Below, one piece after another: positions 1-13,421 of a DNA stretch of 64,000 bases. Positions within the stretch are counted from its first letter, which is position 1. Every line of letters starts with the position of its first letter. The position numbers were made by a program, and so were the translations under genes. The DNA is from Purshia tridentata (taxonomy: Eukaryota; Streptophyta; Magnoliopsida; Rosales; Rosaceae), in contig QANT01000142.1 of assembly GCA_003254885.1 (NCBI GenBank), forward strand, positions 3,342-67,341, in the 5' to 3' direction. The notes beneath the pieces were generated by a model. That model saw only the letters and a program-made list of their open reading frames with translations. It searched no databases and was not told the origin of the DNA.

Positions 1-880
1 CTTATACGTTATTAATACTACTTGATCAGTCGTAGAATTTGTCTAAAATAACATTTGTTGTCATCCTACAAATGTTAAGTGATTTATTATGTTAATTTTA
101 CCATGTGTCAACTTGTGGTTATTATTGACCTCTTTGTAATTTTTATAATTATGAGACATTGATGATGTCACTAATATGTAAGCAAAATGGCAAGAAACGT
201 AAATACACCTATGTTTTAAGTCTAGTTGTTACTCTTTATTTTTATTTTATTACATTTTAGTCAATACCCATTATTTAGATAATGCATTGACCATTATGGA
301 ATTAGAAATTATTTTATTAATTTTTATGTAATTAACCCTAAAAAATACTCATATAAGTAAATTAGACGTGAACTCTTAAATACAGTACAAATAATTTTAT
401 TCTGTTATTTTGTACATCATGACATGCAACTGTGTTAATTAACTCCAACAGCCCTGTAACACAAAGGATTAAATGTAATATTTATTATTATTTGAGGAAA
501 AATGTAAAATTTTTGAATATTGGATAATACTTTTAAATGCTTTATTTGTTCGCGCATAAACCAAATTTTGACTTTTCAATGGAGGGAACCAATTTTTTAA
601 CGCGGGGTTGACTTTGTGTGAAGCTTGAAGAGAGTGGCGCGAGCACACAAAAAGTTGTGGCAACGAAATACGTGTAGGGTGAGGGCTAAGATTAATTTTT
701 CACTCGTTATAATGACGTGGCAGGTTGTCCACACACTAAATAATTTATTTGCTTGGAATCTTTATTTCAAAAAAGAAAAACCATACTGCCGGGTTTTTGG
801 CTTTTACCATAAGGCCCTTAAAGAATAATTAAAAAAACCAATGGCAAAATTGAATTCTCCACACTGACTCCTCGCGGTCG
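1..880. other. AT-rich intergenic DNA
   Basis: No gene is supported here. The DNA is AT-rich and the open frames are short and uncoded-looking. It forms the upstream region of the first CHX gene. Confidence 0.6.
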
Positions 881-888
881 TATATAAA
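881..888 (+). promoter_or_regulatory. Candidate TATA box of first CHX gene
   Basis: TATATAAA lies in a locally GC-richer stretch and is followed by a CT-rich leader about 30-100 bp downstream, as in many plant promoters. The CHX start codon is 2.3 kb further on, so if this is the promoter the leader must hold a long intron. Confidence 0.45.
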
Positions 889-909
889 TTCGAGGGTACC
901 TCCCAACCA

Positions 910-3160
910 ATTGGTATCACTCTTCGACTCTTGGCTTCTTCTCTTGACCAATCTCTGCAAATTTTCTCAGCACACAAACACTTCCATTTCTGCTCTTTTC
1001 TTGAACATATATAGCAATTACCCAGAAAAGTCCATGATTTTCTGGATAGAAATGAAAAGAAAATGTGGGTGATAGTCTAGCTACCTGTCCACAAACTTAC
1101 AGTCTTATCTTCTCAGAATTTACAGAAAAATCTCTGGCGGCCCAGTTTATTGATTTATTTTTCTCTATCCCTCTCTCGCGCATATCTGTTTGGTTCCCAA
1201 TAATCAAAGGGAAATAGAAAAAGGAGTGCAGGATCATAAAGTGTAAGTAAACATGTACGGAGGCTACGTTTTCATTTCTTGTTGGAATGACTATTTTTTT
1301 ATTTATTTTATCCAAGTAAATTGCTGTACATATGACTTGATATTAGATTTCCATAACTCATAAACTTTCTTTTTCTTATGGGTATTCACTAAAATGCTTC
1401 AAAGCTAGTAATAAGACATGAATTTGGCAACTGTTTGGTGATTGCAGAGAGAAGCCAACATTATCTGAAAAAAGGTGCAGAGTATTAGGCAAGTTCTGTA
1501 AAAGGTAAGGTTTTGACATGGAAAAATTTCTCCCATTACGGATAAAATAGTAGAGTCTAGAGGGGGGTAAATTTGATGTGTGCCATAGGGGCATTATGGT
1601 CTTTTGAAATCCCTAACATGCAGTCTCAGCATAGCTTGCGGTGGTTTCCTTGAAGCCAGTCAGATCTTAGGTGTTCGAAATAGGAGGCCTTTACGTAGTA
1701 GCTAGCTTCTCATATATTATTTTTCTTAATACAGCCAACATATTGGTACTTGTATAATTTTTATTGAATTGAGCTTAATTTAGATGGTCATTATTCATTA
1801 ATTCCAATCTGGGTCCCACATGTGAAAATTTTATATGCTATTTTGTAGAGTGGTCATGAATCTTTGTTTTCTACACTAAATTCTATATTTATAAATTTAT
1901 TTTCCAGTAACTCTCAAGTCTCTGAACGTATATTGTTTGAATGTGTGTAGCTCAAAATTGACATAAATAAATATCTGTTGGTCAGTTTTGAGTGTTTTGA
2001 CCTTTTTACACATATGATATGGGTCAGTCAGACACGTTTCCCAATATCTCTAATTTTCTTCTCAATTAAAAAATATAATACTTATTTCCCAGAAGCACAG
2101 GGAGAAGTTGGTTCATTATGTTATGGGTTGCCATGAAACAATATAGCGCGTTTGGTGGTGGGCCCACATTCAAGCTAACCATTTCGGACTAGATTTGTAG
2201 TCGTCTTACGTGGCACGTATTACAATTTTCTTTGGGTCGATGGAACGTCTTATAATTAGCTAGAACTTGGAATTTAGTCTATATTCATGTACAAGTTCTT
2301 CAAGTTAATTAACTCATTGTGTCAATTTGTCATCATATTCATGTATGTAGGTTTTACATAATGTAAGAGACTAATACCTTTCACACCATAATTCCTTGAT
2401 TGTCTAATGTGTCCAATTAAATATTATATTCCTTTTCAATGGGATCAGTTAATTGTGATCGTTAATCATAGTTCAATAATTCATGATTTGGATTTGTTTT
2501 ATATTATTTTTAGTTGATTACATAAAGTCTTAGGTTGATCATCACTGAATCTTAAAGATTTCGCAGTATACAAGGAATCGTGCAATTCTAACCCGACAAG
2601 GAAAAGCATTGTTTTTTGCCAAGCTAAATGCAATACTAGGGCTCTGCTAAGCATGAGTACACCTTATCTAGAACATGTTAGAAATTTTGAGCACCACACA
2701 CTCTTGGTCTCTCGGGGCTTTCAGGCAGTACTTTTAGGTGGCATATTGATTGTGACTGCCAATTTTCTCGTCAAAAAGGTTATGATTTGAATACATGATT
2801 CAGGGTTACTGTAAATTTACTACGCTTGTAGAAAATTTGCACAGCCGACTTGTCAGCATAGTTATTGGAATTCTAGTAGTCAATAAGCGGGCCAATGGTC
2901 ATTTGAATTTTGAAAATTTCACGGTTATCATATCTTGATTTTTCTGTAATGAAAAAGAAATATCATATGTGCATACTCTTCCATGAATCATATACACATG
3001 AAGTGCACTCTCTCTCATTCTGTGCCTTCATTTTTGTTTTTGTTTTTTGGGGTGTTATTGAGTCTGGAACCAATAGTTTTAACTGTGCTGATATATGTGT
3101 ATCACATTATGCAGGAATTCAATTCAGAATCTTTAGTTGCTTCCTTTGTATTGGTGCAAA
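910..3160 (+). other. Probable spliced 5' leader of first CHX gene
   Basis: No protein-coding gene is seen between the TATA candidate and the CHX start. A good acceptor (ATTATGCAG, ending at 3115) sits 45 bp before the ATG. A possible donor AAAAG/GTAAGG lies at 1505. The second CHX gene has the same layout, with a leader exon, an intron and then a short leader before the ATG. The intron is inferred; transcript data would settle it. Confidence 0.35.
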
Positions 3161-6100
3161 ATGGCCACCAATGCTACAGTTGCAAGTTCATGTCCAACAC
3201 CCATGAAAGCAACATCTAATGGGGTCTTCCAGGGTGATAATCCTCTTGACTTTGCGCTCCCTCTTGCCATCTTGCAGATATGTCTTGTGGTTGCACTTAC
3301 ACGCATTCTTGCTTATCTTATCCGGCCTCTAAGACAGCCTCGTGTCATTGCAGAGATTGTTGTAAGTATATAGTATGCATGTGTAGTTTTGTTTGCTTTG
3401 CATACTATGGTGGCCCTCAAATAATAGTCAATTTATGGTATCATGCTGTAATTAAATTTATGCTGAATTTCTTTGGCGCCTTTATTTGTGGAACTCTTAC
3501 CACGTTTATTTCCTTCGCCTTTTCACTGGTTGATCATTTATTTGCCGACCAATCCTGTTTCTTGAATATGCAAATGATGTTATCAGAGACAGAGAGAGCT
3601 AGAAAAGTGTAACTATCATGCCCAATCCAAAAGTGACTTTAGAGGACCAATGCATTTTCCAACAATATGTGGAAATGGTTTAGTCTGTTTGCTCTGGGAG
3701 TCAACAGATGCCGGTGATTACTGTTATGCACTTCTTGAACCTTTTCTCAGTATGCATTATGTCTCCCGTAGTTGCCTTTATGTTTATCTGCAATCTGCGG
3801 TCTGGTTTAGGAATCTTGCACTGTTTATGTTTGAAAAGATGTCATCACTAGTAGCAATTTCTGTTCACTGAAAGACAGGTGTTTTTGTTGGCATTTGAAT
3901 TAAAACCATATATGCCATTCAAACAACAGCTATTCTCTTTCTAGAAAGAAGGAAAAACAAAACTGAAATAGTCTAATAGATATTGCTTTAATATGTGGTT
4001 CCATGACATTTCTTGTAAGTGGGAAAATATATGTTCACATCCTCATGTATAGGTGAAAGTTTAACTAATACTGCTTTTTCTGCAGGGAGGAATATTACTT
4101 GGCCCTTCAGCTCTTGGTCGCAACAAAAGCTATCTGAATACAATTTTTCCATCAAAAAGTCTAACAGTGTTAGATACTATAGCCAATCTTGGTCTTCTCT
4201 TCTTTCTATTCCTTGTGGGATTGGAGTTGGATCCCAAGTCCATCCGCCGGACTGGAAAGAAAGCTCTCTGCATAGCTATTGCAGGAATTACCCTACCTTT
4301 TGTATTAGGAATTGGTTCATCATTTGCCCTCAAAGCAACAATTTCTAAAGGTGTAGATGGACCCCCATTTCTTGTTTTCATGGGGGTGGCTCTTTCTATT
4401 ACTGCCTTCCCTGTTTTGGCCCGTATTTTGGCTGAGCTCAAGCTTTTAACCACTGATGTTGGCCGAATGGCCATGTCAGCAGCAGCAGTCAATGATGTGG
4501 CTGCATGGATTTTTCTTGCTCTTGCCGTTGCCCTCTCTGGAACTGGCCGCTCTCCCCTGGTTTCACTATGGGTTTTCTTGTGTGGTTGCGGTTTTGTTCT
4601 ATGTTGTGCATTTGTTGTTCGACCTATCTTTAAATTGATGACACAGCGCTGTCCTGAGGGTGAACCAGTAGAAGAATTGTATGTATGTGCCACTTTAGTT
4701 GCAGTTTTGGCAGCCGGGTTTGTCACTGATGCTATTGGAATTCATGCTCTATTTGGTGCATTTGTGCTTGGAGTTCTTGTTCCAAAGGAAGGCCCATTTG
4801 CAGGCGCTCTTGTAGAAAAAGTTGAGGATCTTGTGTCTGGTCTATTCCTCCCACTGTACTTTGTCTCAAGTGGACTGAAGACCGATATAGCTACAATTCA
4901 TGGAGCTCAATCATGGGGCCTCCTATTCTTGGTCATTTCAACAGCCTGTTTTGGGAAGATCGTCGGCACTATAGTTGTTTCCCTCCTCTGCAAAGTGCCC
5001 TTTCGTGAGGCTCTGGCTCTGGGGTTCCTCATGAATACTAAAGGGTTGGTGGAACTCATTGTCCTTAACATTGGTAAAGACAGAAAGGTAAAATTAATCT
5101 TTTTTCCATTATTGATGGGACTCTCAAGGCTTTCTCTGCAATATTTGTACATGCATATAACTTAAGGTGCTTTCTGTTATTGCAGGTTTTGAATGATGAA
5201 ACATTTGCTATCATGGTTCTCATGGCTATCTTCACAACCTTCATGACGACGCCTTTAGTAATGGTAGTATACAAGCCAGCTAAAAGAATGAGTAAATCTG
5301 ACTACAAGTACAGAACTATTGAGAGGAAAGACCCAAATACTCAGCTCCGAATTATGGCCTGTTTCCACAGTACAAGGAACATCCCCACGATGATTAATCT
5401 CATTGAGGCTTCCCGTGGGATTGAAAAGAAGGAGCGGCTTTGTGTCTATGCAATGCACCTAATGGAGCTTGATGAGAGATCTTCTGCAATTCTGATGGTT
5501 CACAAGGCACGAAAAAATGGAATACCCTTCTGGAATAAGGGGCAGCAGTCAAATAGTAATCAAGTTGTTGTGGCTTTTGAAACTTTTGAGCGGCTGAGTC
5601 GAGTGTCTATCCGTCCAATGACAGCAATCTCTGCTATGTCTACCTTGCATGAGGACATCTGCGAAAGTGCTGAAAGCGAAAGGGCAGCAATGATAATTCT
5701 CCCATTCCACAAGCACCAGAGGTTGGATGGGGCATTGGAGACAACTCGAAATGAATACAGATGGGTCAACCGGAGGGTTCTTGAGCATGCATCATGTTCA
5801 GTTGGGATCATGGTGGACCGTGGCCTTGGTGGAACCACCCATATACCTGCCAGCAATGTGTCCTCAACCACAACTGTCCTGTTCTTTGGGGGTGGTGATG
5901 ACCATGAAGCCCTTGCTTATGGGATGCGAATGGCTGAGCATCCTGGCATCAATTTAACTGTCATTCACTTCATGGCAAGCCCTGAGCTTCAGGGGGAGAT
6001 AGTCAGAGTTGATATAAACGATGGCTCCAACACTTCAGCAGGGCCAGTGGATGAGAAGTTCATTGCTGATTTGAAGCAGAACATTTCGAATACCAGCTCA

Positions 6101-6400
6101 ATCAAATACGAAGAGAGGGTAGTGAGGAATGCTGCAGAAACTACTGATTTGATTTGTGCGCTTAGCCGGTGTAATCTGTTTTTGGTTGGCCGAAGGCCTG
6201 AGGGTCAAGTAGCTGCTACTTTGAATGTGAAGAGTGACTGCCCTGAACTGGGGCCTGTTGGAAGCTTGTTGACTTCACCGGATTTCACAACTTTAGCATC
6301 AGTCTTGGTAGTGCAGCAGCATCATGGCCAGACACGACCAAATTCAGTGTCTTTGTCGAAGGTAGTTGTGTTGCCCGGGGAAGATTCGGAATTCAGCTGA
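3161..6400 (+). CDS. CHX18: Cation/H+ antiporter, CHX18/CHX19 type (first copy)
   Basis: Three exons, 3161-3361, 4086-5087 and 5186-6400, join in phase 0 at GT-AG sites and give 805 residues, the usual CHX length. The N-terminus carries the CHX18/19 hallmark [19 protein letters not shown]. Residues about 40-430 form the multi-pass Na+/H+ exchanger domain, with [16 protein letters not shown] holding the Asn-Asp ion-binding pair (N203, D204), and [20 protein letters not shown] near its end. The hydrophilic tail (about 450-805) is the universal-stress-like regulatory region of the family. The family exchanges K+ (or Na+) for protons in endomembranes or the plasma membrane. The copy 4 kb downstream has the same exon 1 and exon 2 lengths, so the two arose by tandem duplication. 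The gene looks intact. Assignment to CHX18 rather than CHX19 is uncertain. Confidence 0.93.
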
Positions 6401-7158
6401 TGATCAGGTTTCCATGGCCTGTTTGGACTCGTTGTACAGATGATGAAGAAATTTTAGTAGTTGGATTGTAAATCCTGACTTCCAATGATTGTTGTTTCTG
6501 TAAGGTCACATGTTATCAGTTATACCACATATTTTACTTAAGAATCTCTAAATGATCATATACATAATGGTTGATCAGTACCAATTGTCACAGATTTCTT
6601 AACAAGATCAGTACCTAAAAGATGCAACTACTTAATGGCTGATTACATGATATGCATACAATCTGCATACTACTGCATACCTCTTATTCACGGCGGTCAT
6701 TAGCATGGTACATACACAATGATTGATGACCATGTTGATAAGTAAAGGGTAAGCAAAGAAACTGATTTGATCGGTTAAACCAGCTGGTTTGGTTTGTTTG
6801 TTTGTGGTTATTTTCATGTAAAGTGTAAACTATAAACACATAATGGTATTCTTTTAACCAAATAAGGACTACTAGTCAATATCCTATCACACACAGTGTT
6901 CAATACGGACAAGGATTGATTGTGCATTAAGTTGCAGCCTTTGAATGTGTTCAATAAAGTATGTTATGCAGATCAGAGTATAAGAATTATCACAGTTGTT
7001 GGAGAGCTCAATTGAAAAGATCGTAAATTAATTCCAGTACATCTAAGTTCGATTTTCCCTCCTCAAACTAAAAAAAAAAAAAAGAGAGAGAATAAGAATT
7101 GTCTCTGTGAGTTGACTCTCTTCGGGTTTAAAATAATATTAGAATCCTAATGATTGGC

Positions 7159-7208
7159 CATTTGACCTACAATTTTTTTGTTTTTTTTGGCCAAGCATTT
7201 GACCTACA
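7159..7208 (-). mobile_element. Micro-insertion: 24-bp poly(A) tail with 13-bp target duplication
   Basis: The 13-mer CATTTGACCTACA occurs at 7159-7171 and 7196-7208 without a mismatch. Between them is a 24-bp insert made of a T-rich run ending GGCCAAG. Read on the minus strand this is CTTGGCC followed by A-rich sequence, the form of a retroposon 3' end integrated by target-primed reverse transcription with nearly all of its body missing. Confidence 0.6.
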
Positions 7209-7339
7209 CTTTACTCACAAGAAAACTCAGATATTTGGCCTACACTTTAATCTGTTACATTCCTGCTTTTGCAGTTTTGCTGCAAAGGAATCTGCCACAT
7301 TACTTTACTTTCTAGTTTCAAGTGCTTAATTATATTCGA

Positions 7340-7400
7340 TTAATTAAATCAACCACTTTTTTTTTTTTGGGTCAACTGAATTAATTAAATCAATCACTTT
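7340..7400 (-). mobile_element. Micro-insertion: 21-bp poly(A) tail with 20-bp target duplication
   Basis: A 20-bp direct repeat (7340-7359 and 7381-7400, one mismatch) flanks a 21-bp insert of nine T followed by GGGTCAACTGAA. On the minus strand it reads as a short GTTGACCC end plus an A tail. It has the same form as the other micro-insertions but a different pre-tail word. Confidence 0.6.
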
Positions 7401-8660
7401 GAGTGAAGCTTCACCCATCATATGAAATCAACTTAATCATGATTCATGACCGCAATGCAATATATATATATATATAAAACAAACCTGGATTGCATGCCAC
7501 TGTTATAATAATAATTCATACTTCAATATTGGGTGGTTGAGATTAGAGTTCCATTGCCAAAAATGGACAACTATACATTTTGTAGTTTGGTCTTCCATAG
7601 AAAATTCAAAGTCAAATGTAAATGAAATCCAAATGTTTTTTTTAAAAAAAAAAAATTTATATATATAAGAAGAGAGCCATGTTAGGGAAGTCTCAAATTT
7701 GAATCTTTCATTCCCAAATTAAAAGTGAAAAATTGGAATGGAATAGAGACAAGGTGCTCCTCCTCCCACTAGACTAAGGCCTATATTTATGTTCAAAAAT
7801 ATGTTACGCACCATCAGAATAACATAGACAATTCATACTAAATGTTGAGGTAAAGATGACTATTATAAAATAAGAAACTAAAAAAATAGCTATTTTAATT
7901 TTTTAAAAATTTTTATTTTACAATTTTATTTTTGTTTTAGGTCTAATAGCCATTTCACCTTAAGTTTATGTATGAATTGTTCATTTCACCCTTACACACA
8001 TGTCATGTGACATGTATTTTGATGGCAATATAAATGAAATCTTAAGAAATTGACGAAATGGGCTACATTAACCTAATTTTAAAATTTTGAGGGTTAAATT
8101 AACCAACATATTAGTTTGGAGGTAATTTGACACCCATGTTATAATTGAAGGGACAAAATGGCTATTAAGCCTAATTGATATTGTAAATTGGCATATAAAT
8201 TGTTTGTTTGGAGCTACCAACTTTACAATATGACCTCAAATAACTAATGCAGCTGTAGCCATTCATTTAATTGCACCAGATTGGAGTTTCTTAAGAAGCT
8301 AAGCTTCTTATATCCTGCATTAGCATCCAAAGCTTCCTTGGAGATTTGGTTTATTCTTAATATGTTAGCACGACACATCTTTAATCTCTGTAAAAACATG
8401 AACCATCACACAATGGATGAAGTGTGTATTAAGTATGACATAAAACATTTCAACTGTCACATGATTTTTGCCCTTTTGAAAACCCAAATTTAGAAAACCT
8501 GGTGGCAGATATATATTCTATTTTCTATAAATTGGCAAAATACATGCACACACGCCATGCTTGTAACACACATACTATAAACCGATAAACTCCAATTCCT
8601 CCATTTTCCTTTTCACCTGCTTTTGATTTATCTTTATAATCATAACTATTCTATCTTTGC

Positions 8661-8670
8661 TATATAAATA
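8661..8670 (+). promoter_or_regulatory. Possible TATA box of second CHX gene
   Basis: TATATAAATA is 1.6 kb upstream of the start codon and about 0.7 kb before the recognisable leader exon. It is a position-based guess only. The transcription start could be nearer 9300. Confidence 0.2.
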
Positions 8671-9496
8671 CACCATACCAGCATATCTTCATTCCCTTTT
8701 CCATTTTTTAATTTTAATTTTTGGGGCTATGATATAGAATTAAATTTCAGAAAATTTCATTCTTTTGAGGTTTTGTAATATTATTAAATTAAAATTGTCA
8801 CACTTTTGTTAAAATTTTCAGTTATTTTCTCAAAATATAAAATTTAATTCCTTATAACTATCTGGTCGGCACAAGCACCCACATAGATGACATCAAGTCA
8901 TCGATCCAAGAAAAACAAATTTAAGGGAAAGACAAAAAAGGGCAAGTCAGAGAGAGTTTGACATTTTACTTAAATGGGGCCCAGCATGAAGTGCAAGCAA
9001 AACAGAGTAGTAAACTGTGGAAGATATACCACTAGATTCCAGAAGTGAAACCAAAACAGTAGAAGGCACCACATCTCACGATCTCACGATCGCAGTCTCT
9101 CCCAATCCTAGTGGGGGTGTAGCTGTAATGTCATACAAGGTTTCTTTTTCTGTTTCCGAGTCCTTAAAGAAAGAGAGTGGCAAAAAGTCGTTGCCTCATT
9201 TTCTTTACCACCCTAAATTTCCTATTCCCCACTTGACACCTCAACTCTGTACTCGATGGCTCTCGTCATATTTTAAGCACTAACAAATGCTACGAGCCTA
9301 CGAACCATCCAACATCTTAGAAAAAAAAAAGCAAAAGGTCACCCAAATCTTGTCAACCTCACCTGTCTTCTCTCTCACACCCTTCACTTGCTTCTCAGGT
9401 TCTTGCTGCTGTCACAACTCAGCCATCTATCTCTGGTTCAGCCAAGGCCAGGTGACTCATCTTTGGTCCATGCCAATCTACTGACCCAGTAAACAG

Positions 9497-10254
9497 GTAT
9501 AGTTATTGTATCTCTTATTTTGTGTGTTGAATTGGAATGTGTTTGGCTTTACAAATGTGGTTAAGGGATAAAAATGGATTCTTTTGCAGAAATCTCATAT
9601 GGGTAAATGCCATTGATTGGAAAGATTGTTTGCTAATTCATTTTTGTCAACTCTGTTATGTATATAGGCGCAGTAGAATGTTGGCCATGTTCTATGGTTT
9701 TTGAAATTCCATTTAATTTGTTTTGTCGACTTTGATTGGGATTGGGATTAGAATTCTTAATCCAAATGGAGTTGGATTAGATTTTTCATTACCAATTGAA
9801 TTAGACTTCTTTTCCTGGTTTCTATGAGTCTGAATGAATCGAGTACTCTTAATCAACCAAGCCATGAGCCGTGACTAATTTGGTAATTGGCTTATTATAT
9901 GGGGTGATACTATTTGATATACCAGTGCGCTAATGACCTAAAAGAAAAAGAAGACAATTTTTTTAACCTCAGCAAGTAAATTAAAGGGATCCTTAGCGAA
10001 TGAAAGTAAGTCCTTTTGAGGTTGGTTAGGGATGTGTTTGTTCTCATGCTATTCAAAATGGAGTTTTGTAGTAGATGATTCGCTTCGTTTTTGGCGCTGT
10101 GCGTGCATGTGCACGTTTTTGCACATACCAAGCTTGGGTTACACAATATATATACATGTATGTAGGTGTATTGTGAGATAGTGTGTGTGTGGTCCACTTC
10201 TATAAAATTTTGTCATTTTGGAATTGGAAATCTGATACGGGTTTCTCTTGGCAG
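9497..10254 (+). other. 5' UTR intron of second CHX gene
   Basis: The leader exon ends AAACAG/GTATAG at 9496 and the acceptor TCTTGGCAG ends at 10254, 50 bp before the ATG. Support comes from the relic third CHX unit, where sequence similar to this leader exon and the start of this intron recurs at about 13935-14050. Confidence 0.5.
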
Positions 10255-10304
10255 AGGCTGAAGTTAAATTTGCTGTTTTTCTTGGCGGACTCTGTTTGGG
10301 TGAG

Positions 10305-13300
10305 ATGGCTTCCAATGCTACAGCAGGACAGACATGTCCATCTCCGATGAAGGCAACATCAAACGGTGTATTCCAGGGTGATAATCCTCTTCATTTCGCC
10401 CTCCCTCTCGCTATTTTGCAGATATGTATAGTGGTTATAGTCACTCGGGGTCTTGCCTATCTTCTGAGGCCATTGAGACAGCCACGAGTCATTGCTGAGA
10501 TTGTTGTAAGTTCATTCTTCTTTCCCTACGTTCTTACATTTGAATTAAAGTGCAGTTATTTTGGACATGCTGGTATTGCTGTAGGTACAATCAGTGTTAT
10601 TTCCTAGGAAAATTCTAAGGAGAAGAACTTGTGGCCTAACTTTTAAATTTCTTTGAGTTTTAAGTTCAATAGCTTTTCACTTTCTTTGCTCTGGAGTTCG
10701 GGGGTGTTAGACTGTAGTTTAGCTTAGAAAAATTATAAATCACTAAATCAGACCTTTCTGAATAAATAATTTGTTTTTTTCTTTTTGTTTTCAATTTAAA
10801 TGATTTATAATTTCTTTTGCCTTTTCTCTGTGCTGCCTAAATATGTGTACATGACATTTAGGTGTCGATATTGGAATGCACATATTTTTTTCTCAGTTTT
10901 CCCTTTGGATGTGTGTTTTTCAAACCCCTTCTGTATTGAAATTTACTTTGCAGACAGAAGTATATTCTTTGAGATTTTCACAGAATTGACATTTCTGCAT
11001 TCAAGTGAACCCCCGACCCAAACCATGATAGTTGTAATACATCTTTCTTTTGTGATACATCTGAGTTTGAATTACATTTTCTGGTTTTCCAGGGAGGAAT
11101 ACTACTCGGGCCATCAGCCCTAGGACGGAACAAAAGTTATCTTCAAGCAGTATTTCCACCAAAGAGTATCACAGTGTTAGACACCTTAGCAAATCTTGGT
11201 CTCCTATTCTTTCTGTTCCTGGCAGGCCTAGAGATAGATCCTAAATCCATTCGCCAGACTGGTAGAACAGCCCTTGCCATTGCCATAGCAGGAATCAGCC
11301 TCCCATTTGCTTTAGGAATTGGTTCATCATTTGTCCTCCAAGCAACCATATCCAAAGGGGTAGATTCTACTGCATTTCTTGTATTCATGGGTGTGGCCCT
11401 TTCGATAACTGCTTTCCCTGTCTTGGCTCGTATTCTGGCTGAGCTGAAACTTTTGACCACTGAAATTGGAAGAATGGCCATGTCAGCTGCAGCAGTTAAT
11501 GATGTGGCTGCCTGGATTCTACTTGCTCTTGCTGTTGCCCTGTCTGGAAATAACCAGTCCCCCCTTGTTTCATTATGGGTCTTCTTGTCTGGGTGTGTGT
11601 TTGTTATTTGTGCAATTCTCATTGTTCCGCCAATCTTCAAATGGATGGCTCAACGATGTCATGAAGGTGAACCTGTTGAGGAGATCTACGTATGTGCTAC
11701 ACTAACTGCTGTTCTGGCTGCTGGGTTTATTACTGATACAATTGGAATTCATGCCATGTTTGGCGCTTTTGTGATTGGAGTTCTTGTTCCAAAGGATGGG
11801 CCCTTTGCAGGTGCTCTTGTGGAAAAAGTAGAAGATCTTGTATCTGGTCTCTTTCTACCATTGTACTTTGTGTCAAGTGGACTAAAGACCAATGTAACCA
11901 CAATTCAGGGGCTTCAATCGTGGGGTCTTTTGGTTTTGGTCACATTTACTGCCTGTTTTGGGAAGATTTTTGGGACTATTATGGTGTCTCTTTTCTGCAA
12001 AGTGCCTGTCCGTGAGGCTTTAGCGCTGGGGTTCCTAATGAACAGCAAAGGATTGGTGGAACTCATCGTCCTCAACATTGGCAAAGATAGGAAGGTAATT
12101 AAGTAATTTTGCTATTACTGATATAATCAGTGTCTTAATTCTTTAAGTAGGGATGCTTGCTTATATCAAATAATATATTTGATGCATATTTGTTGTTTAC
12201 ATTTTGCAGGTCTTGAATGACCAGACTTTTGCCATTATGGTTCTAATGGCTCTGTTTACTACTTTTATCACTACTCCTCTAGTCATTGCAGTGTATAAGC
12301 CAGCAAAAAGGGCAAGAATGGCTGATTACAAGTATAAAACAATTGAAAGGAAAAATACAGACACCCAACTAAGGATCTTGGCCTGTTTTCATAGTGCAAG
12401 AAACATTCCATCAATTATAAATCTGCTTGAGGCCTCACGAGGTACGAAGAAGCGTGAAGGGCTTTGTGTCTATGCAATGCACCTCATGGAGCTCTCTGAA
12501 AGGTCATCTGCTATATTGATGGTACACAAGGCGAGAAGAAATGGGTTACCCTTCTGGAATAAGGGCCAGAGATCAAATTCTGATAATGTTATTGTGGCAT
12601 TTGAGGCATACCAACAACTGAGCCGGGTGTCCATCAGGCCAATGACTGAAATCTCTTCAATTTCCGATATGCATGAGGACATTTGTACCACTGCTGAGAG
12701 CAAAAGAGCTGCAATCATAATTCTTCCATTCCATAAGCACCAGAGGCTAGATGGTACATTAGAGACTACCCGGAATGACTTTCGTTTGGTTAACCAGAGG
12801 GTTCTTGAGCATGCACCATGTTCAGTTGGAATTCTGGTTGATCGTGGGCTTGGTGGAGCCACCCACATAGCTGCAAGTAATGTTTCTTATTTCATTACAG
12901 TTCTCTTCTTTGGGGGTCGTGATGACCGTGAAGCACTTGCCTATGGGGCTCGCATGGCAGAGCACCCTGGTATCAGTTTAATGGTCATTCGCTTCTTAGT
13001 GGAACCCGAGATTGTGGGGGAGATTTCCAGAGTTAGTGTTGATGACAATTCTGGCACCAAAGTGGGGTCATTAGATGAGGAATGCCTCACGGATTTCAGG
13101 CAGAAAACAGCCAAGGATAGCTCGATCATATACGAAGAGAAAGTTGTCAGAAATGCTGCACAAACCATTGCTGTGATCCGTGAGATAGGTCGCTGCAATC
13201 TGTTTCTGGTGGGACGAACACCTGGCAGTGAAGTAGCCTTAGCTTTAAATAGGAGGAGTGAGTGCCCGGAACTGGGGCCTGTGGCAAGCTTGTTAATTTC

Positions 13301-13421
13301 ACCAGATTTCTCTACACCAGCATCAGTCTTGGTAGTACAACAGTACAATGGTCAGGTATCATTGAATTTGGCCTCAGAGATGGAGGAAGAGTCACCTGAA
13401 AGAGACTCAGAAACAACATAA
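10305..13421 (+). CDS. CHX18: Cation/H+ antiporter, CHX18/CHX19 type (second copy)
   Basis: Exons 10305-10505, 11093-12094 and 12210-13421 give 804 residues. Exon 1 (201 nt) and exon 2 (1002 nt) have exactly the lengths of the first CHX copy, and all joins are phase 0. The same motifs are present: [19 protein letters not shown] at the N-terminus, [11 protein letters not shown] in the membrane domain, and a long hydrophilic C-terminal regulatory tail. The role should be K+(Na+)/H+ exchange controlling pH and ion content of endomembrane compartments, as known for the family. The two proteins are clearly similar but have diverged, most of all in the last 120 residues. That makes this an old tandem duplication in which both copies still look functional. 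A third, collapsed copy follows directly. Confidence 0.93.

Larger units (their letters stand above)
6401..8650. other. Intergenic DNA between the two CHX genes
   Basis: It holds the 3' UTR of the first CHX gene and then AT-rich DNA with poly(A)/poly(T) runs. Two very short flanked insertions are listed separately. No gene is seen. Confidence 0.6.

Noticed and set aside
4130-4726. 198-codon minus-strand frame opposite the first CHX gene (and similar ones opposite the second)
   Set aside because: A shadow of conserved CHX coding sequence; the same shadow appears opposite the second copy.
9017-9283. 88-codon frame upstream of the second CHX gene
   Set aside because: No domain, and it lies in or before the spliced leader. 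It could be an upstream ORF but nothing supports translation.
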